Assembly: GCF_001577835.2 (NCBI RefSeq)
Contig: NC_029543.1
Location: 372,001 to 436,000 of the forward strand
Direction of reading: 5' to 3'
Source: Coturnix japonica
Taxonomy: Eukaryota > Chordata > Aves > Galliformes > Phasianidae
Length of the DNA stretch: 64,000 bases
Of the stretch, positions 1-11,600 are shown in pieces (within the stretch, counting starts at the first letter, position 1; every line of letters starts with the position of its first letter). Position numbers and translations under genes: made by a program. The notes under the pieces were generated by a model. It ran no database searches and had not been told where the DNA came from. It saw only the letters and a list, made by a program, of their open reading frames with translations.

Positions 1-2235
1 CAGAGAGGTGACCACAGGCTGGGGTTAATTGGCAGAGGAAACTCTTCACATCCTTTCCTTCCCCTTCCCTGCCCGCCAGCATCCCATAGGACCAGGGCTG
101 CTCCCCACACAGCCCCGAGGTGCCCACCCCCCCATTCCCCTCCTGCCCACATTCTGCCCATGCTGTGCACAGAGCAGCTGCCAGACACCACACGTGCAGG
201 GCAGCATCCCGGGACGTTGGGGCAGAGCTGCCAATTGCCTGCAATGTTTACCTTACAAGCTGCCAAGCATTTTGCAGAGGGTTCATTTCCAACGAGTGCT
301 GCTCTCATTGAAACCAGCGGCTCTCATTGATAAAAGCCACCTTCTGCCATTTACATACAGCACAGACAGTCTGGCAGGGGTCTCACAGTGGCCCCACCTG
401 ATGAACCCCCCCCCGCCGCACTGCTGGACGGCCACCCCTGCCCACTTCTGTACAGGGCTGGATGTCCCCCATCCCCTGTGCCCAGCTCTGCCTTCCTCAC
501 CCAAGGGTCTGTCCCTTCCTCCCAGTGGAGCTCAAAGTGCCCACGCAGAGCTGGGATTTCTGCCTTTGGGGGTTGATCTGCCCCCTCCCGGCCTGAACCA
601 ACCAGCAGAGCATCCCTCTCCTGTCCCCATCCCACCCCACGGGCTCCGATGGCACTGCGGGCAGGGGATGGCACCGGCAGCTCCATCGGGTTATTCTGCA
701 GCCCACTCCACTGCAGGGATGGATGCAGCCAAAGCAGAGGGTGCTGCCCTGAATCCGCTCAGCTGTTACCCCCAGAATCAGCCCAGGAGCTGCAGGGCAT
801 CACTGCAGGGCGGTGGGCTGGGGCAGCCGGCAGCTGTGCTTACCTAAGCAGGCGGGATCCCCCGAGGAGCAGCGGCCCCAGCTCCTTCCCACCTCAATTT
901 CCTGCACAGATTTGCAACACAAAGGCACGAAGATCCCCCTCAGCACCACGCTGGGGACACCCCGGGGGACGGCCCCAATACACAGCCCAGGGCAGGCAGA
1001 CCCAACCAAGGAGGTTTTGGGGATGCAGCATCCAACCACCACAACTGTTTCCCAAATAAACCCCTCTCAGCTCCCTCACTTGGCTTTGGAAAGAATCCCC
1101 CATCCCCATTGAAGGCTGTCGGCTGCTTTCAAGTACGGATGGTGACTCCTTATGAGAGCCCCGGACTGCTGGAATGGGGGATGTTTTAATCACGATCCCT
1201 CATGGCTGAGGGGCAATAAAGGGCAGACCCCCCCAAGAGCAGCACAGCCCAGGCTGCTGTGGGCAGGTATTGCTCCTTCATCCCACAGCTCTCCATGCTG
1301 TGACCAACTCATGCTGGTTTCCAAGCAATGTGCAGGCAGAGAATGGTAACAGCCTCCCCCAGAGCCCCCCTCCTCCTGTGCCAGCAGCAAACATTCATCT
1401 TGGACAGCAGAAATGCAGGAGGAAAGTGGCCCTGGGGCAAAGGGAAACCCAGCTGAAGGGGGGGGGGGTCAGTCGGCATTTCCCAGCTGGGCCGTTATCA
1501 CCCAATGAGGCACCATCAGCCACCCCGGGGACAACTGCACCTTCCTGTCACACCTGTGGGGTGCACGGATTCTCCCAGCCCTGGAAATGAGCACTTGAGG
1601 CTGCCCGTGTGTCCCTGCAGACCCCCATGGGGTGGATGCCACCAGCCATTCCATTCCCTCTGACTCAGTGCAGCACCGAAGGGCCCCGCTCTGCTTCAGC
1701 CCAGCAGGTTTTGCTCTGTCTGGGACAACTGAGGCTGCAGTTCTCATCTCTAAGTGACTTTGGCACCACTTTAGTGGCCAACACTTTACAGCTGCATGTG
1801 TAACTGAATCCAGAGCTGCTCCCAAAGGCCACAGACCCACGGTGAACAAAGGGACCCATTTTGTCCTGTCAGGACACCCCACAGCATCCCTGAGCCTCTG
1901 CTCGTGGGCTCAGCCCAAAGACAAACCCTGATTGACCTGCTGTGAGCAGGCGATGCTGCCCAGCAAAGCACAGCAGGGAGAGATCAGACACAAAACCAGG
2001 CACCCCTATGGGCCCTGTGCTCAATGGGCCTGAATCAGCCCCGAGGGCAGCAAAAGGAACCTGCTGGCAAGGAAGGCACCGTGCAGCTCTGCCCAAAGCA
2101 GGACAGCTCATGGGCCACACGCTGTGCTTTGGCAAGGGCAGGGAGGGCTGCAGCACAGCCCAGCAGATCCACGCACAGGAGAAGGGCCAGGTTCAGCAAT
2201 GAGAGCAAAGGAGAAGAGCAGTGAAACACGGCAGG
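1..2235. other. Intergenic sequence, no gene recognised
   Basis: Moderately GC-rich sequence with several open frames, none of which has recognisable domains, a protein-like composition or convincing splice sites. AATAAA occurs on the + strand at 1055-1060, but I see no coding exon ahead of it. The stretch lies beyond the POLE4 poly(A) signal. It may hold the untranslated end of a gene outside the window, but nothing here shows it. Confidence 0.5.
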
Positions 2236-2256
2236 CAACGCCTTCAAAAGCAGGGA

Positions 2257-2262
2257 TTTATT
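2257..2262 (-). terminator. POLE4 poly(A) signal
   Basis: AATAAA on the minus strand (TTTATT on +), about 530 bases past the POLE4 stop codon. It is the first canonical signal downstream, so the 3'UTR probably ends near 2235-2245. Confidence 0.6.
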
Positions 2263-2794
2263 ACTGTCCAGCTGTGACCATCGCAGAACTTGATGGAGCC
2301 ATGCAGCCCTAACAGCAACACGAGCCTCTCTGCAGCTCATCTGTGTGCCTGGAGCGGAGCATCCCTTCCAAACTGCATCTGTGCCACAGGAACAGCAGAG
2401 CAGCACAGAGCAGCATCACTCAGAACAGCCACTCAAAACAGCTCCGCCTTTAATTGCACTGGCCAAAAAGGAACCCAACAAAACACACAGAGACCAAAAC
2501 ATCCACTTCAATAATGTATCTACAGACCAGCAGGTGGGATAAACCAACAGGGAGCTGCCTCGGGAGCTCAGCTCTGCTCCATGGTGCCTGGGGGGGGGGC
2601 AGGGCTGGGGAGCAGCAGCAGAACAAGGAGGTCAGAGTCCTACAAAATACTTACAACAAAAGCTTTCAACAAAGATCTTACAGACACTCAGTCGTTACAC
2701 AAAGCACCGCGGCTGCCCACATTGGTGTCCCACTGCTGGGAAGTGCAGCCGGTGCCGGCCGACCCATCTGCACAGAACCCCATTGCTGAGCAGC

Positions 2795-3820
2795 TCAGTC
2801 CAAAGTGCCTGGAAACAAAAACAACGATGAAGCAAAGCAGCCTCAGGGACCAGAAAGGAAAATGAAACACAGCTACAAGAACAGCTGGAACTCGGGTTTA
2901 TAGGGAGCTGTGGGTCTATGGAGGGGGCTATATGGGGATGTGGGGCTAAAAGGCCCAGATAAAGGGAGTATGGGGGGGAAACAGGGGGGCATGGGGCTAT
3001 GGGGGGCTGTACCAGGGATATAGAGGAATATGTGGCTACAGGGAGCAGTGGGGGGGGCTATAGGAGGCTGTAGGGTTATAGGGGGGGCTATAAGTGGGGT
3101 GTGGGGCTGGAAGGCCCAGATACAGACCCAGATAGTGAGACCATGGGGCTGCAGGAGGGATACAGGAAGGATATAGGAGGGATATAGGAGGGATATAGGA
3201 GGGATATAGGAGGATGCGGGGCTGCTTTGAAAGGGATTATGGACTAATGGGGGAAACCGAAACTCACCCTCCAGAAAAGCGAACTCATCAACAGCCTCAA
3301 TGGCGTTATCTGCAAAGGGAAAAGGGCTCAGTGCCGACACAGACAGAAGGGCCAACCGGGAAGAGCTGGGACGTTTCTCTTCTCTTCGGACCCCCCCCCC
3401 CGGTTCCGCCCCGTACCCAGGTCCTTCCTCTGCAGCGTTTTCCTCTTCCCCTGCTGGGCGAACACAAACGCGTCCTTAGCGATGTTCTCCACGAACAGCT
3501 CCTGCGGGGCGAGCACGAGCGTCACACGGACGGAACGGGACGGAACGGGACAGACCGGGACAGAACGGCACGGACCGGAGGCTGCCCCGCATTACCCCGC
3601 ACTGCCCCGCGTTGCCCCGCCCGCCCCCGCCGCTCACCGCGGCCCGCGCCAGCACGAACACGGCCTCGTGGCTGGCCAGGCTGACGTCCGGGTCCGCCTT
3701 CACCAGCGCCTTCACCCGTGACAGCGGCAGCCTGGCACCACGCGCCGCTCCGGGTCCCGCTCCCGGTCCCGCTCCTCCCGCATCTTCCGCCGCCGCCTCC
3801 GGCCCCGCCGCCGCCGCCAT
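2795..3820 (-). CDS. POLE4: DNA polymerase epsilon subunit 4 (histone-fold subunit)
   Basis: POLE4 is a small histone-fold protein that pairs with POLE3 in the replicative DNA polymerase epsilon holoenzyme in the nucleus. There are four coding exons: 3820-3638, 3501-3417, 3309-3268 and 2808-2795. All junctions are in phase and give 107 residues (human 117). After an Ala/Gly-rich N-terminus, the histone fold contains RVKALVKADPDVSLASHEAV, ELFVENIAKDAFVFAQQGKR and DNAIEAVDEFAFLEG, all close to human POLE4. The last coding exon is only 14 bases and supplies the final TLD, found because the human protein also ends FLEGTLD. The start is the first ATG after a CpG-rich region, before an alanine run typical of the family. 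Intron 3 holds a GGGATATA-rich tandem array. The next gene, PRAM1, is divergent. Confidence 0.93.
2890..3212. repeat. Degenerate GGGCTATA / GGATATAGGA tandem repeat in POLE4 intron 3
   Basis: The interval is built of G-rich units such as GGGGGCTATATGGGGATGT. It ends in a cleaner array at about 3155-3212 of 12-base units around GGATATAGGAGG. It is purine-rich on + and therefore C/T-rich on the transcribed (minus) sense of POLE4. Confidence 0.7.
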
Positions 3821-3884
3821 CCCGCAACGCGCATGCGCAGTGAGTGCTGCCTGCGGGGCGGAGCGGAGCGCCGGCTGTCATCGC

Positions 3885-4030
3885 TGTGTGCCGCTGGGGG
3901 GCGCTGTGTCTCTGTGCCGCTGGGGGGCGCTGTGTCTCTGTGCCGCTGGGGGGCGCTGTGTCTGTCTGTGCCGCTGGGGGGCGCTGTGTCTGTCTGTGCC
4001 GCTGGGGGGCGCTGTGTCTGTCTGTGCCGC
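3885..4030. repeat. 24-28 bp minisatellite upstream of POLE4
   Basis: Five or six near-identical copies of TGTGCCGCTGGGGGGCGCTG followed by TGTCTC or TGTCTGTC. Each unit has a six-G run, so the + strand could form G-quadruplexes. It starts about 65 bases upstream of the POLE4 start codon, inside its CpG-rich promoter region. There are no unique spacers between units. Confidence 0.85.
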
Positions 4031-4039
4031 GGAGCCGGG

Positions 4040-4634
4040 CGCCCCGCACGGGACCGGGCCCCTCCCGCATCCCCGGCCGGGTTCTCCGTCCTCCCGCCGC
4101 CCCCGAACTCGCCCCCCACCCGCTCTGTGCCCCACATCCCGCCCTCCGGCCCCGCTGTGCCCCAAACTTCCGCTCTGTGCCCCAAATTCGGCTCTCCGCC
4201 CCCCTGTGCCCCAAACGCAGCCCCGCAGTCCCCATAACCCCCCATCACCCACGGACACGGACGGGGCTCCGCTCAGCCCGTTCCCCCCCGGCCCGATCCC
4301 TCCTGTGCCGATGCTGCGGCCCGGGGTCGCTCCCTGAGCCCACGTCGGTTCCTGGACGGGGCAGCAGCATCTCCTCCCCCCCCCCCCACTCTCACATTCA
4401 GGCCGCAGCCGCTTCCTGGCGTTGCGCGCAGCCCCGCACCAACACAACGTTAGGAAACAGCTTCTGCTTTCAGTGCCGGGCGGGCTGAGCTCCTGCAGCT
4501 CCTGCAGCTCCTGCAGCCCCTTCAGCCCCTTCAGCTCCTTCAACTCCTTCGGCTCCTTCGGCTCCTTCGGCTCGGACGGCCCGCACGGTTCTCAGGAGGG
4601 AGGAGAGCCCATAGGACGCGTCCGTGGATGGGAA
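4040..4634. promoter_or_regulatory. CpG-rich interval between divergent POLE4 and PRAM1
   Basis: GC-rich sequence with frequent CpG, no coding exon, and a short CTGCAGCTC / TTCAGCTCC / TTCGGCTCC run at about 4490-4573. It separates the POLE4 start (3820) from the proposed first PRAM1 exon ending at 4637, so it probably holds the 5' ends and promoters of both. I found no TATA box. Confidence 0.45.
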
Positions 4635-7600
4635 ATGGTGAGCGCGAATGGTCCGACCCGCACCCGCACATCGTCACAGCCGCACCGGGCTGGGGGCAGT
4701 GGCAGCTCCGGAGCCCCCCGAGCAGCTCCCGGGATGGGTCAGCACCGGGTGGGCTCAGACAGGACAAAGCATCGCGGTGCCAGACGCTGCTCAGGTCGCA
4801 GTGACAGCGGCGCCGTTGCCCCGACGGCGCCATCGCGGGCAGCTCCGCGTCCCGGCTCACGGAGCGGCCACAAACACCGGGACGGGTCCCAGCTGGAGCC
4901 CTCGGTGCCCTCCGAGCACAAATCCCATTTTCCACCGTTTTTTCGCTGCCGTCCGTGCAGAACGTGGGCAACGTGCGCTGCTGAGCCCCCGTGGGTTCTG
5001 CCCCGGGACCAGGGGGCACCTGCCCCTTTTTAACACCAATTTCACATTATTTAATGCCCCACATTTGAGATCCCGCGGCTGAAAATGTCGCGCTGGATTC
5101 TCTGCGCTCCGGCCGTTCTGTTGTGAAAGAAAACAAAGTGATGCAAGAGCAAAACGAACCGAAATCCCGGGAGGAGGAGAACTAAAGAGAGAGAGACGCG
5201 ATGGGGGGGGGGGGTAAGGGGGAGAGGGAGAGGTTGGGTGGGGAGAGGAGCCGGAGGGGAGAAGCGCAGCTCGCCCTGCGCGGATCCGAGCCGGGATCGT
5301 GGCACAGCCCCGCGCTGCGGCCGCGCGCCCCAGTTCCGTGCCCCCATCGCGGGGTGAGCGGCAGGAAACGCTCCGGTCACAGAATTGGGGCAGATCCGCC
5401 GCCTCTCGGCCTCTTTTCTTCTGTTGTTGGTTTGGGTTTTTTTTTGCCCTCAGCGCAGCGTGTTCCGGCAGCGCCGTCGGGGCTCAGCGGTCGCGTTCCC
5501 CGCGGGGCACGGGCTCAGTTTTCCTCCGTAACGGCTGAACCGGAGCTTCCCTCGGTCCCGCAGGAGCACCCGGACGGTAAAGAGGCGGCGGGGCGACACC
5601 TGCGAGCGAAGCTGAAGGACGGCGTGAAACCTCCCGCAGCGACCGGGCGGGCGCGGGGTCCCCCCGCAGTTTTCCTCGCGACGGTGACGGGACGGGCGCC
5701 CGCGTCGGGCTCCAAGGGCGAACCGCCCCCCTCGTCCCCCCTCGCCGGGACGATGGGCCTCAGCAGAACCGCTGCGCCCCGCGGCAAAGCTCACATCGAG
5801 GGTCCCGGCTCCCGTCCGACGCCCGCCCCCCAGAGCCCGGAGTGGATGGAGCGGCTGAAGAAGGGCATCGCTCCGAGCGCCGCCTCCCACCCCCCGGCTG
5901 CCAAACCGGGAGGACGGGACGCGGACAACAAGGGGCTCGGAGCCGCCTCCCGCCCCCCCCCGAGGAACCAACCCCCGCACAAATGGCCGCCGCTCAATGA
6001 CGCGGCCGCTCCGTCGCTCCCCGCCGCGGGCGCAGCCGCTGCCGGTGGAATCCGGGGCTCGGGGCACCCCCCGCGCAGGAAGCCGCTGCCTCACGCTGCG
6101 CTGCTGGGAGCGAGGCCGGCAAAGCCACGGCGGCCTCCGGGGGTGGATCTGAAGAAGTTCCATCGGGCTGCACCCCACGGGGAGCCCGGCCGGGCCGCTG
6201 CGGGGCCACGGAGCGCTGTGCTGGGTACGGGGTGGGGATGGGGATGGGTACAGGGTGGGGATGGGGATGGGTACAGGGTGGGGATGGGGGGCCGCACACC
6301 CGGCTGCCTTCTGGTCCCTCGCTGGACCAGTGCAACCTGTGGTTGCTCCCTCTGCCCCCAGGTCACACAACGCAGCTCCCACCGCGGGACGCTCAGAGCG
6401 CAGCAGGGTCAGTACCGGGGAGGGACTTTTATTTCGGGGGTCTCTGACCGAGTGGGAAAAGCATGAAGTGGGATGGTGGGGGGTGGGCCGGGACCCCCGT
6501 GATGCTCCCCCGGCGGTGCACACTCCATCCTGGGCTCCCTGACGGTGCTCTGCTCCATCCCAGCGGTGGGGAGGAGATCTACGATGACGTTGAGAGCGTT
6601 GAGCTGCTCGGGAGAGACCGAAGCTTCCCGCCGCCCCCCACATTCCGGCCGCCAACGCATCTGCAGCCCAGAGGAGGTGGGGGCAAAGGGGGGTGTGGGG
6701 CGGGGGGGACGAGGTGCCCCCACTGCCCGGTGGGGCCTGTGACACCAGCCCTGCTTGTCTAAGGGGTGCAGATGCACTCAGGGTGTGTGGGCACCCTGGA
6801 GGCCATGGGAAGTGATGCTCTCAGCCCCCACCACCCTGCGTAGCCCTCTCCATGCTTGGTTTTACAGGGGGAGGTGCTGCTCAGGCCCCCAGCACGGTCG
6901 CGCTGCTGGTTGCTGCACAAAGGTAATGAGGGGGGTGAGAACCTCTGGGCCAGGGCACCAGGGGGGCAGCGGGAGGAGCCAAACCTTCCCAGCACTCACA
7001 ACGTCTCTGCAGAGGAGCTCAGAGCTCCTGGAAGGCAAAGCCAATGACACTCAAGGAATGCAAGAAGGAAGAGAAAGCAGACCGGGAGTTTCAGAAGAAA
7101 TTCAAGGTGAGCAGCCAGGAGCTTTTCCTTCCCAGCTCCCCCTCGCTGTGCAGAGGGGCTGCGTGCTCCAAGAGCAGCTGGTGCCCAGCCGGCCGCCCCA
7201 TCGAGGCTCCCCCAGGGCAGACCGAGCCCTCAGCGCCGTGCTGCCCCATAGAGGAGGCAGTTGGAGCTCAGGCAGCCAAACTCTGCTCGTGTCTCAGTTC
7301 GAAGGGAACATCACCGTCCTGACCCGGATGATGGTCGACCCCGCAACGACGGAGAAGAGGGGAGGGGGTAAGAACCTCCCGCTCAGACGGGGTGAGATCC
7401 TCGATGTCATTCAGTTCACCAACAAGGAGCAGATTCTCTGCAGGAACAGCCAGCGGAGATGTAAGTCGGCCGCTGCCCCACACAAAGCATCGCTCCTGAG
7501 GGATCCCAGCTCCATCCCTGGAGCTGCTCTGCTCCCTCCCAGCCTCCCCCCCCCCCAATGCTTCTCCCCACTCTATTGCAGACGGTTACGTGCCCCGCGC

Positions 7601-8028
7601 TGCGATGCTGCATCTGTGAGTATCTCCTTCCCCAGCCCTTCCTCCCGGCACCAACAGCGGCCGCAGGGAGATGTGGCCCCTTCTGAGGACAACCTGGTGT
7701 CCCAGCTCTGCGGAGGAGCTGCCCGGGGGGGCACAAGGGGCAGAGATGGGGCAGAGATGGGGCAGGGCTGCCCCGTCGCGGTGGGGGCTGCGGGGTCCTG
7801 GAGCACTCACAGCTTTTCCCCCACAGGGACACGGACATCTACGATGATGTTGATCTGTGCGGTAGGTGTGAGTAAAGCCCTGCCGGTCCCACGTGCCCCA
7901 AGCAGAGCAGCAGAGCCCCCCACGTCCCTCGAGTCCCCCACGGAGCCCCGCTGAGCGCTGTGCAGCCCAAATGGGAGCGGCTGCATCACTGCGGTGCTGA
8001 TGGGTCAACGTTCCCACCGGCAGAGTGA
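4635..8028 (+). CDS. PRAM1: PML-RARA-regulated adaptor molecule 1 (FYB/ADAP family)
   Basis: PRAM1 is a cytosolic adaptor of myeloid cells, related to FYB1/ADAP, ending in a helical SH3-like domain. Proposed exons: 4635-4637 (only the ATG), 5564-6224, 6362-6407, 6564-6676, 6868-6922, 7013-7106, 7298-7460, 7582-7615, 7827-7861 and 8024-8028. All junctions are in phase. Diagnostic stretches are GHPPRRKPLPHAALLGARPA, the tyrosine motif GEEIYDDVESV, the linker EKADREFQKKFKFEG, the hSH3 core RGGGKNLPLRRGEILDVIQF, YGYVPRAAMLHLDTDIYDDV, and a C-terminal VDLC followed by Glu and stop. All match human PRAM1 in order. The first exon is the least certain: ATG abuts a GTGAGC donor at 4638, and the next exon then reads MEHPDGKEA with LRAKLK, resembling the start of FYB2/PRAM1. 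The many KKPPPPE repeats of human PRAM1 are not present. Confidence 0.85.
6226..6290. repeat. GGGATGGGTACAGGGTGGGGAT tandem repeat in PRAM1 intron
   Basis: Three copies of a G-rich 22-24 base unit (GGTACGGGGTGGGGATGGGG and variants) immediately after the donor at 6225. The donor itself (GTACGG) appears to be the first base pairs of the repeat. Confidence 0.75.
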
Positions 8029-8284
8029 CCGACCCGAAGCACCACCGGACCCTGAGGGCTGAAGCTCCGATGCTGGAGGGGCTGCGAGGGCCGGTCCTGC
8101 AGCGCAGAGGTTTGGGAGGGTGGTTCAGATGGAGCCCGCGGCGCTTTGTTTGATTGGTGTGAAACGTGGCGCTGATTTGTCTGGTCTCTGTGGTGTTTGG
8201 TTGGGTTCTTTGGGACGGGGATGGATTCAGTGCCTGAATGACGCCTCCGGGTCCGGGAACGGATCCTTCGGGGCTGGGAACGGA

Positions 8285-8413
8285 GCTCCATCCCCACTCC
8301 ATCCTCACTCCATCCTCACTCCATCCTCACTCCATCCTCGCTCCATCCTCGCTCCATCCTCGCTCCATCCTCGTTCCATCCTCGCTCCATCCTCGCTCCA
8401 TCCGCGCTCCATG
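8285..8413. repeat. 11 bp CTCCATCCTCG tandem array
   Basis: About eleven copies of CTCCATCCTCA/G, with a Ca-to-Cg drift along the array. It lies between the PRAM1 stop and the start of the SLC1-family gene, about 200 bases upstream of that gene's ATG, so it may sit in or near its promoter. Confidence 0.85.
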
Positions 8414-8616
8414 TGGACGCGGCCCCGCGGGGTGCGGGCAGCAGGGAAGGGTTAACCCCCCCCCCGCGCTCACCCACTGCCGAGCCCAGATTAAGCAGCG
8501 CAGGACGTCACTTTCCATTACGGGAAGGGCTCCCGAGGCAGCTCTGGGGCTGGATTAGGGGCTGGCACAGCGAGGGCTGCGATGCGCGGGGTGCGGAGCC
8601 GCTGCTGAGCGGGGCC

Positions 8617-11600
8617 ATGTGGGAGCGCGCCCGCGCGGCGCTGCTGGGCTCGTTGTCCATGGGCTCCGCGCAGCTCGGGGCGCAGCTCCGAACCTTCTGG
8701 CGCAGGAACGGGCTCCTGACCTTGTCCATGTTGTCCGTGGGCACCGGCTGCCTCCTGGGCTTCCTGCTGCGGGCGCTGGAGCTGACGGAGCTGGTAAGGA
8801 CGGGCTGGGAGCGAGGGGAGCGCAGGAAGGATCGGCCCGGAGAGCGCGGGATGTTCTGCCGGGGAGAACCGCATCTCACGGGCGTGTTTTCTTCGTATTT
8901 TGGCCCCAAATCCCGCGTCCCTCCGCCGGGACCCCGCGGGGCTGCAGGGGGTGGGTGGGGGGAGGCAGCCGCTGCCCTGAGCGCTGCGCTGGGCGCTGCT
9001 CCCTGCTCGGGGCCGCCCCACGGTACAGGGCAGCAGTGCCGGAATCCCGCAGCTCCTCCACTGCTCGTGCTCGGCATCCAGGCGAGTCCCGGCACAAAAC
9101 ACACCGGGTTCCCGGGGGTCCCCTCCTGTTCCCAATGAGCCATTAAAATCACAGCGGTTTTAACTCAGCGCTGATCTGTGGGACGCTCAGCCCCGCGTAA
9201 CCTGCGAGGATTTGGCATTTGTCACTTCAATTACACCCCGCAGCATTACTGCCCGCAGCGAGGATGATCTGACTTAACCGAAGCGGGGTGTAATCCCACT
9301 GCACCCCAATGCACGTGGCCATGAGAGAGGCAGCATCCCGCTGCCCCCGCCCCAGGGAGTCCAACAAATCCACGTGGCACTGGGGAAGGTTGGGTGGAGG
9401 ATGGAGGGATGGAGGGATGGATGGGTGGATGGATGGATCTGGGCAAATCTGCCCAGTTGGAGCCTTTCACCCACAACCAGTGCACCCCTCCCCACTCCCA
9501 CCCCTCCCAACGCTCTGCTCCCTGCAGGAGAAGCAGTACTTCTCCTTTCCTGGAGAGCTGCTCATGAGGATGCTGAAGATGCTGATCCTGCCGCTGATCA
9601 CCTCCAGGTGAGATACCACCTTCTGCATCTAAAGGACCATGAGACAGGACATGTGGCTGCCTGGGTGTGGGTGCCAGGCCCTGGGCTGGTGGGAGCAGAG
9701 CTGGTTTGGTTGGGGTTCTTTCCCTCTTACACCTGCAGCACATGGGGGGGGTCCAATCAGGATCCCCAGCGCTGACTCCATCAGTTTGGGAGCGGGTGCT
9801 GAGTGTTTCCTGGTGTTTCCTGGCACAGCCTGATGTCTGGGCTGGCAACCATGGAGCCCAAGGCCTGTGGGAAGATGGGGGTGATCACCATCACCTATTA
9901 CCTTTGGACCACGTTCATGGCGGTGACCATCGGGATCATCCTGGTAGTCAGCATCCACCCTGGCGTGGCGGCTCAGAAGGAGGATTACTCAGCAGGGAAG
10001 GTGGTGCTCAGCTCTGCCGACGCGCTGCTGGATCTCATCAGGTGTGTTGTGGGGTCTGGGAGCAGCGTAGGGGCTGTGGGGCACTTCCCGGGGATGCTGC
10101 CACACACCTCTTGCCCCACAAGCTGCAGCTTTGACCCCCACACTGCTGCTCTCTTCCAGGAACATGTTCCCTTCCAACTTGGTGGAAGCTTCCTTCCAGC
10201 AGGTGAGCAACCAGCCCCTGGCAGCCTGGCCTCCCTGCTCTGCAACACTGCAGTTGGGCCCTGCTGTGGTGTGCTGGCTTCCCAGCCCTAGCTGCAGTCC
10301 CAGTCCTAACCCCAGCCCCTTTCCCATTCCTATTCCCAGCCCCATTCCCATTCCCAGTTCCACCTCCAATCCCAGACTCAGCCCATTCCTGGTCCACCCC
10401 CCCCCCCCATCCAATTCCCATCCCATCCCTGTTCCAACCATCCCATCGCTGTCCCTAACCTGTCCTAACCTGTCCCAACCCCATCCCAGTCCCAGTGAGG
10501 TCGGAGCAGGGCAGAGGGGTGTGGGCAGGAGGATGAGAGTGATGAGGTTTGGGCTGAAGGAGACGGGGCAGAGACGGGCAGGGTGCAGGGAGAACAGTGA
10601 ACTCATGGCACGGGGAGACTGTGGGGTGCCAGGATGGGGCTGGAGGGGCCCCTCTGTAGGGACCATGACGTTTTCTTATCTCATCCCACACCGGGATCCA
10701 CCCCAAATCCCAGCTGCTGTTTCCCTGCCCACCTGGAGCTCGCTGCCCACGGGACAGTAACTTCTGCTTTGCTTCCATCCCAGTATCGAACTGTCATTGT
10801 CCCAGTGGTGAAGTCTCCACGATTCCCAGCAATCCCAGGGAAATCCCTCAGTTTTATTTACTTTGCACCGGATGAGGAAAACCCTGAAATCCACCGTCCC
10901 ATGTTTCTGGAGCTCACACCATCTCCTGAAATGACCTACAGGACCCTGCCAGGGACCAGCAACGAGATGAACGTCCTTGGGATCGTCATCTTCTCCGCGA
11001 CCATCGGTACCTGCAGGAGGGGAGGAGGGAGTGGGGGGAAGAGTAGGAGGCGATGGGATCAGCGTGGGGCGGATTATGGGGAGAGGTGAGGGCGAGGAGC
11101 TTGAGCTCAGCGTATCAGGAACCCGAGAGCCAATCCAAGGACCTGGGGTGGGGGCAGCGAGGTGAGGGCAGCACCGGGGGCAGCAGCGGAGCTGTCAGCA
11201 AAAAGCCAGTCCATCCCTGTGCAGATTCCTCCATCCACAGCCCAAGGGCACGTGGTGCTGCACATCGGGTACTGCCCAGTAGCACAGGTCTGTGTGTTGG
11301 GCTGTAGGGCTGCTCCTGGGGAAGATGGGCGAGCGAGGAGCGCCGCTGGTCAACGTGTGCCAGTGTCTGAACGAGGCCGTGATGAAAATCGTCTCCATGG
11401 CTGTTTGGTGAGTCGGGTCGTCACCGGTTCCGTTGGTGCCGATGCCACGTATCTGTAGTGAGCAATGGACTGAGTCCAGCACAGCTGCACCAAATGCTGC
11501 CATGGCTGCTGCAGTGCTCAGTGCTCTCAAACACTCACCCCTGTCCCTGGTAGGTACTTTCCTTTCGGCATCGTGTTTCTCATTGCTGGGAAGATCCTGG

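Noticed and set aside
3885-4030. Regular repeats resembling a CRISPR array
   Set aside because: Units are contiguous with no unique spacers, and the locus is in a vertebrate promoter. It is a minisatellite.
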